Positions 28,738 to 36,825 of a stretch of DNA of 64,000 bases are shown piece after piece. The DNA lies in the NCBI RefSeq assembly GCF_037023755.1, contig NZ_CP146100.1, positions 2,234,501 to 2,298,500 on the forward strand, written 5' to 3'. The notes beneath the pieces are model-generated. The model had not been told where the DNA came from. It worked only from the letters and a program-made list of their open reading frames with translations, and made no database searches. This DNA comes from Saccharopolyspora sp. SCSIO 74807. Lineage in GTDB: Bacteria; Actinomycetota; Actinomycetes; Mycobacteriales; Pseudonocardiaceae. Position 1 is the stretch's first letter, and each line of letters starts with the position of its first letter. Made by a program: the position numbers and the translations under genes.

Positions 28738-31520
28738 TGCACGTCCTCCTGCGAAAGCGCGGCGGAGAGGTCGAACGGGAGCACCACTTCCGGCTGCGAG
28801 TGGACCGAGCGGTCGAAGAACAACCCGCGCCGCTCCCGTGGCGACCAGTTCACCAGCTGCCCGGCGGCGAAGCTGGACAGCTCCTGGCCGTGCACGTCGA
28901 ACGCGATCCACGCGCCGATCTCGTCGACCGGGCCCATCAGCGTGTTCTTCAGCCGTTGCGGGCTGCGCCACCAGCCGAGCACGTGCATCCGCTGCTCCGG
29001 GCCCTGCTTGAGCAGCTTGCGCAGCCGGTCCAAGCCGCTGGTCAGCGTCGCCGGGTCCTTGCGTTCCAGCAGCGAGTGCGCCGCGTCCACGCCGTAGATC
29101 AGCACGTAGTGCGGGGTGTGGTCGGAGTCCTCCGCGCCGGAAGCGCGCTTGTCCAGCTCCGCGGCCAGTTCCTCGACGGTCTTGTCGACGTCGCCGAAAC
29201 CGTAGGACTGCACCGCGTGCCCGTCCCCGAGCAGCGCCTGCACCAGCTGCCGCACGTCCGGCTCGACCTCCTCCACCAGACCCAGCGCGGTGAACCGGGC
29301 ACTGCCCGGCTCGTGCTGGCGGGCCAGCGACAGCGCCGCCGCGCCCAGCACGCTGGTGGCGTCCACCCGCACCGAACCGAGCACCGCGATGTTGCGCCCC
29401 GGCGAGCGGGCCAGCCGCACCTCCGCCGCGGTGCCGTCCACGTCGATGACCTGACCGAGCAGCGCCGCCGGGGTGCCCGCCGCGGTGCTCAGTGCGCGGA
29501 AATCAGCCAGCGCGGCCAGCGAGGGCAGCAGCGAGCCGTCGAACAGCCGCGGTGGCGCCGAGCCCTCCGGGCGCTGCTCCCACAACCGCCGCTGCAACAC
29601 GTCGAACGTGCCCTTCGCGGTGGCGTCCGGGATGCGCGCGACGTCGTTGCCGTGCTTGACGCCGGACTCGTGGTTGACCACCGCGTGCCAGCGCGGCAGC
29701 TCCAGCGCGGCGTCGTTCTGCTCGGCCAGCACCCGCCGCGCCTTGGGCAGCGCGATGCGCAGGATGAACTGCTCGAAGATCGCGGGCTTGCCCCAGAACG
29801 CCTCGATCCCGGAAACGTCCTGGCTGGCCAGCACCAGGTGGATGCCCTGCGAGCGGCCGCGCCGGGCGACGTCCTCCAGCAGCGAGGTCGCCTGCGTGGA
29901 AACGGTGTCGCGTTCGGCGAACAGGTACTGGAACTCGTCGATCACCGCGACGATCCGCGGCCACCGCCCGTCCGGGTCCTCCGCGCGCAGCTCCTCGAGC
30001 TTGGTGACCTCGTGCTCCTTGGCCGCGTCGGCACGTCTGCGCATCTCGGTCGACAGGAATCGCAGCAGCGCCAGGCCGAACTCGCGGTCGGCGTTCACGT
30101 TCACCCCGACCAGCTGCGCGTGCGGCAGCCAGGTCGGGTCCCGGCGGCCCGGGGTGAACTGCGCGAACGAGACGCCCTCCTTGAAGTCGAGCAGGTACAG
30201 CTCCAGCTCGTCCGGCGAATAGCGGGCCGCCATCCCGCCGAGCATCGAGTACAGGAGGTTCGTCTTGCCGGAGCCGCTCGGGCCGCCGATCAGCGTGTGC
30301 GGGCTCGCGTCGCCGAGGGTCACCTTCGACGGCTCGCCTTCGTGGAAACCCACCGGAGCCTGCAATCCGGACGCGGAGCGCTGCGTCCAGATCTGCTCCG
30401 GCACCAGATCGTCGAACGTGCGCACGCGCGCGCGATGGGTGATGAACTCCTGCGCGATGGCGGTGCACGCCTTGGTGACCTGGTCGCGCGGCGGCGCCTC
30501 GTCCAGCCGCACGGCGGTTTCCGGGCCGGTCATGCTGGTGCGGACATCGTCGGCATCCAGCAGCCGCACCGACTCCACCGAGCTGTTCACGGTCATCGGC
30601 AGGTCCGCAACGATCAGCTGGATCCCGCAGGCCAGGCCGTTGCGGGCCACGCGCTGCAGCTGCTGCTGCCGTTCCTCCCGCAGCGGTTCGCCATCGCCGA
30701 ACAGGACCGCCACGCGCCACGGCTCATCGCGCTGACCGGTCTGCTCGGCCAGCGATCGCAGCGAGATGTGCCCGCCGTTGAGCGCGTTGGTGTGGATCCG
30801 GCGGATGTGGTCGGACAGCTCTTCGAGCATCTCGCCGAGCCGCGTCGGGTCGTGCGCGGTCAGCAGTTCCGCATTGGTCAGCGGGTACAGGCCCGGCAGC
30901 GTGCCGGTCAGCTGCGCGACGTCCCAGACGTGCACGCGCACCAGCCCGGGCTTGTAGTGGCTGAGCATCCGCAGCAGCAGGTTCTGCACCAGCGCCTCGC
31001 GCGCCTCGGTGGTCTGCGAGCTCGACGTGATGCGCAGGTGCGACTCGTCGAGCATCGGCATCGCCACCGGGAACGGGCGCGGGTCCGGCGATTCCGGCAC
31101 GTGGCCGGTTCCGATCCGCCACAGCTGCGGCGGGGGCGAGTTCAGCTCCGCGGTGCCGGTCGTGCCGAGCCATTCGTGCATCGGCCGCCCCGCGGTGCCC
31201 GGTGCGGCCGCGGCGACCAGTTCGGTGAGCTGGTCGGGACCGTCGCCGGTCCAGCCGGTGAACAACCGCTCGCGTTCGGCGCGGGCTTCCCGCAGCGCGC
31301 TGTCGAAGGCCAGGCTCGGGGTGTCTTCGATCGAATCCGGATCGCGCTCCACCGCTGCCAGTCCCGTCGTGGCGATGCGCTTGGCGAATTCCTGCTCGGC
31401 GAACGAGACGCGGACCCGGTCGAGTTCGTTCTCCGCGGCGCCGAGGGCACCGGCGACGGTGCTGCGCAGGTGGTCGAAGGCCGACTCGATGCTGCTACGC
31501 CGCTCGTTGCGTTTGCGCAC
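28734..31520 (-). CDS. soluble FtsK/SpoIIIE-type ATPase
   Basis: 928 aa. Residues 1-370 carry an N-terminal helical part and a domain with no recognised signature. The FtsK/SpoIIIE ATPase core spans about 380-620, with Walker A GGPSGSGKTN (412-421) and Walker B IVAVIDEFQ (523-531), then RRGRSQGIHLVLASQD. A second nucleotide-binding-like repeat around residue 700 (NIAVLGSVRVDAT) lacks the P-loop lysine and is probably degenerate, as in EccC of type VII secretion. No membrane segment is visible. GTG start with GAGG upstream, 135 nt after the second small helical protein. Could drive protein export or move DNA; the small helical partners favour protein. Confidence 0.8.
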   Translation of the reverse strand: MRKRNERRSSIESAFDHLRSTVAGALGAAENELDRVRVSFAEQEFAKRIATTGLAAVERDPDSIEDTPSLAFDSALREARAERERLFTGWTGDGPDQLTELVAAAAPGTAGRPMHEWLGTTGTAELNSPPPQLWRIGTGHVPESPDPRPFPVAMPMLDESHLRITSSSQTTEAREALVQNLLLRMLSHYKPGLVRVHVWDVAQLTGTLPGLYPLTNAELLTAHDPTRLGEMLEELSDHIRRIHTNALNGGHISLRSLAEQTGQRDEPWRVAVLFGDGEPLREERQQQLQRVARNGLACGIQLIVADLPMTVNSSVESVRLLDADDVRTSMTGPETAVRLDEAPPRDQVTKACTAIAQEFITHRARVRTFDDLVPEQIWTQRSASGLQAPVGFHEGEPSKVTLGDASPHTLIGGPSGSGKTNLLYSMLGGMAARYSPDELELYLLDFKEGVSFAQFTPGRRDPTWLPHAQLVGVNVNADREFGLALLRFLSTEMRRRADAAKEHEVTKLEELRAEDPDGRWPRIVAVIDEFQYLFAERDTVSTQATSLLEDVARRGRSQGIHLVLASQDVSGIEAFWGKPAIFEQFILRIALPKARRVLAEQNDAALELPRWHAVVNHESGVKHGNDVARIPDATAKGTFDVLQRRLWEQRPEGSAPPRLFDGSLLPSLAALADFRALSTAAGTPAALLGQVIDVDGTAAEVRLARSPGRNIAVLGSVRVDATSVLGAAALSLARQHEPGSARFTALGLVEEVEPDVRQLVQALLGDGHAVQSYGFGDVDKTVEELAAELDKRASGAEDSDHTPHYVLIYGVDAAHSLLERKDPATLTSGLDRLRKLLKQGPEQRMHVLGWWRSPQRLKNTLMGPVDEIGAWIAFDVHGQELSSFAAGQLVNWSPRERRGLFFDRSVHSQPEVVLPFDLSAALSQEDVQ

Positions 31521-31655
31521 ACCCCACCTCGGCAGCCGGTGTTACGGACCGTGAGGAAACTACCACCCGAAGGTTTCCTGGAGTCGGTTCCGGTGGCACT
31601 CGCCACCGCTGGATTCCGGTGCGGCCGCTCGGAGACGGCCGTCCGGCCGGTCGAC

Positions 31656-31907
31656 TCACAGCCCTGCGGCGTACGTACGCAACGTGTCCACCACGTGCGC
31701 CACCGCCGCCTGAGTTCGCTCGAGCTGGTCGTCCGCGTGGGACATTCCCGCCGGTACCACGGTCTCCGGATGATCCGGATCCAACTTCGCCAATGCGACC
31801 TTCGCCTCCGCCAGTGAACGGCGGCCTGCGGTGAGGCCGCGGTTCGCCTCGTCGAGCTTCGCCTCGGTGGCGCGCAGCGCCGCCATCAGCTCCGTCAGCG
31901 ACGACAC
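31656..31907 (-). CDS. small helical protein, WXG100-sized (second)
   Basis: 83 aa, GTG start 1 nt after the stop of the preceding small gene. Two predicted helices (residues 3-40 and 55-80) flank a Pro/Asp-rich loop (DPDHPETVVPAGM). No WXG motif. The C-terminus ends RTYAAGL, parallel to the YAGRL end of its neighbour. Size and helix-loop-helix layout recall EsxA/EsxB-type substrates, but there is no sequence proof. Confidence 0.7.
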   Translation of the reverse strand: MSSLTELMAALRATEAKLDEANRGLTAGRRSLAEAKVALAKLDPDHPETVVPAGMSHADDQLERTQAAVAHVVDTLRTYAAGL

Positions 31908-31908
31908 G

Positions 31909-32169
31909 TCACAGCCGTCCCGCGTAGCCCTCGGCCTGCGTGATGCTGGACCGGATCGCGCCCTGTACCGCGGTCAGGTTGCTCACGGCTTCGGAGAGCA
32001 TTCCGTACGCCTGGTGAACATCGTCCTGCACGCTGTCGTGCGTCGCCCCGTGCAGAGCCGTTCGCGCCTCGTCCAGCGACGAGATCGCTTCCTGAATCCT
32101 CCCGAGGCTCTCGTCGGCCTTGTCCTTGGCGCGTGCAACTTCCTGGCGAACTTCATCCACGCTTGCCAT
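31909..32169 (-). CDS. small helical protein, WXG100-sized (first)
   Basis: 86 aa from the ATG at 32169 (MASVDEVRQEVARAKDKADE). Heptad-like helix 1 (residues 3-40), a break at HGATHDSVQDD, then helix 2 (50-80) and a C-terminal EGYAGRL. No WXG motif and no signal peptide. First gene of the four-gene unit leading to the ATPase. The 165-nt interval upstream should hold the promoter. Confidence 0.7.
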   Translation of the reverse strand: MASVDEVRQEVARAKDKADESLGRIQEAISSLDEARTALHGATHDSVQDDVHQAYGMLSEAVSNLTAVQGAIRSSITQAEGYAGRL

Positions 32170-32298
32170 GTGTTCTTCGCCGACCCTTCCGCCGAAGGTG
32201 ATCAGTTGACGGTGCAAAGTTATCCCGCGCCACCCGCCCGGACGCGGGCAGGGCGGCGGTGTTGATCAGGGGTGGCCCCCTGGTGCGACGAACCGGCT

Positions 32299-32326
32299 CG
32301 GCCGTCCGGACGCGCCCGGACGGCCG
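32299..32326 (-). terminator. hairpin separating 32335-33189 from the small-protein genes
   Basis: Ten perfect base pairs (32299-32308 with 32317-32326) beginning 8 nt after the stop of the minus-strand gene. No U tract. It suggests that the small proteins and the ATPase form their own transcript. Confidence 0.45.
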
Positions 32327-32334
32327 GTGCGCGC

Positions 32335-33189
32335 TCATCCCGCCGGCTGCCGCTGAGCCGGGTCCGGCGCCGCTGCGTTCAACTCCACGGCCGCGATCCC
32401 GGACCGCGGCGTCGGCGCCGCCGACCACCGCGACATCGCGCTGCTGTCCCGCACCCGCAGCCGCGACCAGCCGTCGCCGCCGAGCGCGGTGACCGCGCCC
32501 AGCACGATCTCGGCCGGTTCTCCCGGAGACGGGCCGAGATCCAGCGCAACCCGCACCACCGGCGGATGTTCGGAGCAGCCGGTGATCGTCGGCTGCCGCG
32601 ACAACCTGGCCGCCAGCGCGCGAGCAGGCCACTCGGCACCCGCGCGGCGCTCGGTGACCACGTCGACCAGCAGTTGCAGCCGGGCCCGCGGCCTGCCGTG
32701 CTCGTCCACGTCGTCGATGCCCGGTTCCGGTGCGGGCGGGGCGGGTTCGTCCGGGTCGTCCGCGAAGGTGTCGACGGCGACGTCGTCGGCACCGGCTCCG
32801 TCCTGCAGCACCGGCCCGGCGGCCCACGCCTCCAGCAGCAGTCGTTCCCCGCCCGGAACCAGCTCGCCGACCAGTTCCGGATCGTCGATCACGGCCCACG
32901 CCGCAGGCGGCTCGCACGCCACCCGTTGGCCGCTGTAGAGCGAACCGAGCTCGCGCAGGAAGGTGCGCACCGCGCGGGCAAGCGCGGCCGGACCGGTGTG
33001 CGTCGAGGCCGCGGGCCTGCTGATCGTTACCGACCAGCAGCCCGGTTCCTCGTCGGAGCAGTCGCCGGACTCCACGATCCGGCCGCCGACGCGCTGCAGC
33101 AGCGGCAGGCACGCCTCGCGGGCGCGACCGTCGTCCTCGGCGCCGAGCACGACGGTGATGAGCAGTTCCAGGCCGGTGTTCTCAGTCAT
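32335..33189 (-). CDS. uncharacterised protein with apparent internal repeat
   Basis: 284 aa from the ATG at 33189. Two halves look alike in pattern: a hydrophobic strand (LELLITVVLGAED; LQLLVDVVTERR), a helix with arginines, then a Cys/Ser-Gly strand segment (ESGDCSDEEPGCW; ITGCSEHPPVV) and a strand-rich end with Gly-Trp. The halves are joined by an acidic/proline linker (DDPDEPAPPAPEPGIDD). No known domain, signal or membrane segment. Sits just upstream of the small-protein/ATPase unit on the same strand. Confidence 0.65.
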   Translation of the reverse strand: MTENTGLELLITVVLGAEDDGRAREACLPLLQRVGGRIVESGDCSDEEPGCWSVTISRPAASTHTGPAALARAVRTFLRELGSLYSGQRVACEPPAAWAVIDDPELVGELVPGGERLLLEAWAAGPVLQDGAGADDVAVDTFADDPDEPAPPAPEPGIDDVDEHGRPRARLQLLVDVVTERRAGAEWPARALAARLSRQPTITGCSEHPPVVRVALDLGPSPGEPAEIVLGAVTALGGDGWSRLRVRDSSAMSRWSAAPTPRSGIAAVELNAAAPDPAQRQPAG

Positions 33190-33277
33190 CGCGCGGAGAT
33201 TGTCCCGCATCCTTCGCAACCCGGCGAAGGGTTGATCAGGTGAACTCCCGGCGACCGGTGGCGGCGCTGCGAACGAG

Positions 33278-33310
33278 CGATGGCCCGCCCCGTTCGGGTG
33301 CGGGCCATCG
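33278..33310 (-). terminator. hairpin downstream of the PRC-barrel gene
   Basis: Eleven perfect base pairs (33278-33288 with 33300-33310), 13 nt beyond the minus-strand stop at 33324. No U tract; probable terminator. Confidence 0.45.
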
Positions 33311-33323
33311 GTGTCGATGCGGG

Positions 33324-34430
33324 TCAGGAGCGGGGAGTGCCGCCACCGCTGCGCTGGCCACCGGTGCCGCTCTGGCCGCCGGAACCGCTCTGGCCGCCGG
33401 TGCCGGAGCCGCCGGTCTCGGTCCGGCCGGAGCTGCCGCGTCCGTCGGAGCGCTCGTGGTGCCTGCCGCTCTGGTCCTGCACGTCGAAGCGCTCCATCCG
33501 CACCTCGTCCTGCACGGTCCGTTCCTCGGTGACCGTCTCGGTGCGCAGCCGGATCCGCTCCACCGGAACGGATTCCTTGCTCACCGTCGGCCGGTCCTCG
33601 TGCAGCACGACCTCCTGCTCCTCCTCGCCCATCCGGGCCGAGGACATCGAACCGCGCTCGGACTCGCTGATCGGCTCGCGCTCGATGCGGACCTCTTCGT
33701 GGCTGACCGGCACGGTCACCGACTGCTGCTCGGTGACGACGTACTTGCGCACCCGCACCCGGCCGGATTCCGCCTGCTCGGTGTTGATCCGCAGCCGTTC
33801 CTCGCAGCGGGTCATCGACTTCATGCCCGCGCTGTCCCCGCGAGTCGGGCTCTCGCCCGCGGTGCGTTGCGCCGTGGCGCCCGACTGGCGGGTTCCGGAC
33901 ATCGAGCCGGTCTCGGTCGCGCCCGTCGTGGTCGACGCCGTGCCCGCAGCCGAGGTCGACGCGGTCCCGGTTTCGGAACCGGTGGCGCTCGAACGGCTCT
34001 CCTGCTCGGTGGTACGGCTCCCGGAAGCCGCGGTCGCGGTTCCCGCGGCAGCACCCTCGGTGCCGCCGGTGCTCTGCTGCCGCGGCACGTCCCGCTGCTG
34101 CGGCGAGGTCGAACCGGGCTGCATCCCGTAGTAGGTGTAGAGGTCACGGCCCTCGTTGTCGGAGAGGTGGCCGTGTTCCACGTCGACGCGCGGGGCGTCG
34201 CGCACCTTCTCCTTGGACACCCCCACGTTGATGCCCCGGTCACTTCGCTCCGCACCGGTCAGCGGCACGAAGCTCTCCTTCGTGCCGAACATCCCGGTGC
34301 GCACGGTGACCCATTCCGGCTGGTGGCTGCTGTCGTCGACGTAGACGTTGCCGACCCGGCCGATGCGTTCGCCGCCGGTGTCGTACACGTCGCTGCCGAT
34401 CAAGTCCTGCGCACGCTTCACGTCCTTCAT
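33324..34430 (-). CDS. PRC-barrel and DUF2382 (YsnF/AvaK-type) protein
   Basis: 368 aa from the ATG at 34430. N-terminal PRC-barrel (residues 1-85: LIGSDVYDTGGERIGRVGNVYVDD, VRTGMFGTKESFVPL). A Ser/Thr/Gly/Ala-rich linker (about 110-200) is followed by the DUF2382 domain (about 210-315: RVRVRKYVVTEQQSVTVPVSHEEV, RTETVTEERTVQDEVRMERFD). A low-complexity SGGQSGTGGQ tail ends the protein. Such proteins are stress-associated in actinobacteria; biochemistry unknown. Confidence 0.85.
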   Translation of the reverse strand: MKDVKRAQDLIGSDVYDTGGERIGRVGNVYVDDSSHQPEWVTVRTGMFGTKESFVPLTGAERSDRGINVGVSKEKVRDAPRVDVEHGHLSDNEGRDLYTYYGMQPGSTSPQQRDVPRQQSTGGTEGAAAGTATAASGSRTTEQESRSSATGSETGTASTSAAGTASTTTGATETGSMSGTRQSGATAQRTAGESPTRGDSAGMKSMTRCEERLRINTEQAESGRVRVRKYVVTEQQSVTVPVSHEEVRIEREPISESERGSMSSARMGEEEQEVVLHEDRPTVSKESVPVERIRLRTETVTEERTVQDEVRMERFDVQDQSGRHHERSDGRGSSGRTETGGSGTGGQSGSGGQSGTGGQRSGGGTPRS

Positions 34431-34675
34431 GACTACCGCCTCACTCGTCGCTGCCGGAGCAGCTCGGGATCGTCCGAAGGCCGCCGGAAAAGCAGCCCGC
34501 TCCGGGGGCCGGTCGCCGACGCTTCCAACGCTGCGCTCCGAAACAGCAGGTCGCAACCGGTCGGCCGGCGACGTCGACCCGTGTGAGTGATAGTCGAACT
34601 GCGCGATCGAGTCGAAGTGATCGAGGGTGCGCAGTCAGCACTACGAACGAGTAATAGCAGCAGACCGTTCGGGTT

Positions 34676-35479
34676 TCACGTGTTGAGCTCGCGCCCGACG
34701 AAGGTCAGCACTTCCTCGACCACCTCGGCCTTGTTCGTCTCGTTGAACAGCTCGTGCCGCGCGCCGGGGTAGATGTGCTCGTGGAATTCGGTGCCGCGCA
34801 CCCGGTCGATGCCGGTCCGGGTGTCCGCTTCCGGAACCAGTTCGTCGTCCGCGCCGTGCAGCCACAGCGTCGGAATCCGCAACGCCGGGCCATCGTTGAT
34901 CTCGGTGAGGCAGCGGTCGACCATCGTCAACGTCGTGTGCTTGAACGGGCCGTGCCACACCCGAGGGTCCTCGGTGTACTCGCGGCCGACCTCCGGGTCG
35001 CGGGACAACGTCGCCGGGTCGATGCGGGTCTGCGGGATCTCGTCGCACTCCAGCAGATCCAGCACGTGCCAGGTGCCCAGCACCGGCGCGGAGAGCACCA
35101 GGGCGGCCAGCGCGTCCGGGTGCTTCTGCGCGAAGCGCACCGCGAACATGCCGCCCAGCGAATGCCCGATCAGCACCACCGGCAGGTCCGGGTGCCGCAC
35201 GAGGACGTCTCGGCGCACCGCGTCGAGGTCCGCGATGACCTGATCGGCGTCGGGAACCGCCGCCCACTCGCCGGGCGACTCGCCGTGGCCGACGTGGTCC
35301 TCGGCCACCACCAGCGCGCGGTTGCCGACCAGCTGCTCGGCCAGCCACTGGTAGCGGCCCGAGTGCTCGCCGTAGCCGTGCGCGAGCAAGGCGATCCAGC
35401 CGGGCGAGCGCCCGGACCACTCGCGCACCACGCGCTCGCCGCCGGAACCCGACACCCGTCGCTGCGAAGGCTCGATCAT
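34676..35479 (-). CDS. alpha/beta hydrolase, monoacylglycerol lipase-like
   Basis: 267 aa serine hydrolase. LAHGYGEHSGRYQWLAEQL near the oxyanion hole, nucleophile elbow GHSLGGM (residues about 117-123), acid in WLHGADDELVPEADT and base histidine in PGARHELFNE near the C-terminus. Closest in style to monoglyceride lipases/lysophospholipases of the Hydrolase_4 family. Start at 35479 is the only suitable ATG. No signal peptide. Confidence 0.85.
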   Translation of the reverse strand: MIEPSQRRVSGSGGERVVREWSGRSPGWIALLAHGYGEHSGRYQWLAEQLVGNRALVVAEDHVGHGESPGEWAAVPDADQVIADLDAVRRDVLVRHPDLPVVLIGHSLGGMFAVRFAQKHPDALAALVLSAPVLGTWHVLDLLECDEIPQTRIDPATLSRDPEVGREYTEDPRVWHGPFKHTTLTMVDRCLTEINDGPALRIPTLWLHGADDELVPEADTRTGIDRVRGTEFHEHIYPGARHELFNETNKAEVVEEVLTFVGRELNT

Positions 35480-35535
35480 GCCCTCACCTCAGCACACCGT
35501 TGCTTTCCCGGCCAGCACCCGAGCCGCTCGCGTGT

Positions 35536-35574
35536 GGGCGCGCGGCGGAACCCGGTCGGCTCCGCCGCGCGCCC
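35536..35574. terminator. 14-bp perfect hairpin between hydrolase and lipoprotein genes
   Basis: Arms 35536-35549 and 35561-35574 pair perfectly around an 11-nt loop, 107 nt beyond the lipoprotein stop and 57 nt ahead of the hydrolase start. Without a U tract, it is a probable terminator of the lipoprotein transcript. Confidence 0.45.
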
Positions 35575-35680
35575 CGGTGCACGACGTCGACTCGATCTGC
35601 GCCGGTGTGGCGGAAGCGGCTGATGCGGCTTGAAAAGCCGGCACCGGAGCAGGTTCCGCGACGGGCAACACGGATCCCGA

Positions 35681-36370
35681 TCAGGCGTGGTAAGCGCTGC
35701 CGTCGATCGAGCCGAAGCCGCACACCGGGCCGAACTGCCAGCTCACCGTGAGCGGGTCGGTCTCGTCCGGCGGGATCACCTGCGCGCTGGCAGGGCGCGG
35801 CTGGCAGGGGCCATCGGTCGGCTCGCCCTGGTGCGGCACGGCCGTCCAGTGCAAGGTCGCGCTGGCCGAATCGCCCGGTGCGAGCCGGACCACCTCCGGG
35901 CCGGGGCTCGGCGTCCGCTCGACGTCCGTCGGCAACGGGTCGCCGTTCTCGTCGATCAGCTGCATCCCGCCGTAGCCGTACAGCGTGCACGCTTCGCCGC
36001 TGGTGTTGGTCAGCACCAGCTCGGCGTAGCGCTGGCCGGCACCCGGCTCACCGCGCTGCACGTTGCCGGACAGCATCGAGGTGTGGCAGCGCTCCACCTG
36101 GGAGGGCTGCGCCTGCGCCTGCTCGCGCGCCGGTTCCGTGGCCGGTTCAGCGGCCGGCTCCGCACTGCTTTCCGCAGCCGGGGACGGCCTCGACGCCGGT
36201 TCCGGAGCCGGTGCGGGCGCCGGGGAACTCGGCGTGACCGCGTTGCCTGCCGCGTTCGGCAGCTCGGCCTGGTTCGCGATCGTGCCGCAGCCGCCGAGCA
36301 GCGCTGCGGTCAGCACCGCCGCTCCGGCAGGTCCGAGTCGGTTCAGCTTGCCCATGCGTTGCGGGGTCAC
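35681..36370 (-). CDS. DUF4232-type lipoprotein
   Basis: 229 aa. Lipobox LLGGC after a hydrophobic core (AGAAVLTAALLGGC), so lipid-anchored outside the membrane. An Ala/Pro/Glu-rich spacer (residues about 45-90) leads to a beta-rich domain with cysteines (VERCHTSML, EACTLYGYGGMQL, GPCQPR, GPVCGFG) as in DUF4232 proteins. GTG at 36370 is chosen because GGAGG lies 8 nt upstream; ATG at 36355 and GTG at 36379 are alternatives. Confidence 0.8.
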   Translation of the reverse strand: MTPQRMGKLNRLGPAGAAVLTAALLGGCGTIANQAELPNAAGNAVTPSSPAPAPAPEPASRPSPAAESSAEPAAEPATEPAREQAQAQPSQVERCHTSMLSGNVQRGEPGAGQRYAELVLTNTSGEACTLYGYGGMQLIDENGDPLPTDVERTPSPGPEVVRLAPGDSASATLHWTAVPHQGEPTDGPCQPRPASAQVIPPDETDPLTVSWQFGPVCGFGSIDGSAYHA

Positions 36371-36825
36371 GGTGACCACCTCCGTCGGCCGCCTCGTGCG
36401 GCGGGTTTTCGATTACCGGTCCGCTGATATGAGGACGTATGGCGCCGTGGGCGGTTGCACGTCTGGCGCCCGATCCGCCCGAGTTCCCCCGGATGGCGGG
36501 CAGTGCTGCCGGGTCAACCCTCCCGCTGCCCGCGGCACGTCGCGACCTGCCGGACCGCTGCGAACAGGTCGCCGGGGAGGACCGCGGCCGTGCACTGCCG
36601 CAACAGGCCCGTTCGGGTTGCCACCTTGACCTGAACGGCGGAACTGCATGATCGTCGACCTCCGATACTTTGAGTTGCGCCCGGTGTGCGGCGGGCGAAC
36701 CGTTCCGGCGGTTTCCCGGGAAATGCCGCCCCCGGGGCGTGCACAGAACGCAGAACCGAACGCAATCGCCGTGGCGCGGGCGCGCGGCGCGCGCCGCCGG
36801 AATTCGGCGCAGTGAGGGGGTCGGC
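36371..36825. other. divergent intergenic region, lipoprotein/lysozyme
   Basis: 455 nt with no supported gene. It contains a 12-bp palindrome TTTCCCGGGAAA (36712-36723) flanked by GGCGG and CCGCC about 100 nt upstream of the lysozyme start, a possible regulator site. Short frames on both strands around 36413-36651 faintly recall DUF397 but are out of frame with each other. Confidence 0.4.

Noticed and set aside
26926-29097. 723-codon plus-strand frame
   Set aside because: Antisense to the MDR reductase and ATPase cluster; low-complexity shadow.
28800-31817. 1005-codon plus-strand open frame
   Set aside because: It is the antisense shadow of the FtsK-type ATPase gene; its product is a His/Arg/Gln-rich sequence without domain, and the minus strand has clear motifs.
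36413-36651. Possible DUF397 remnant in the lipoprotein/lysozyme gap
   Set aside because: Fragments such as FRRSGQGGN recall DUF397, but the pieces lie in different frames and lack the Cys-Val-Glu-Val core; too weak to call a pseudogene.
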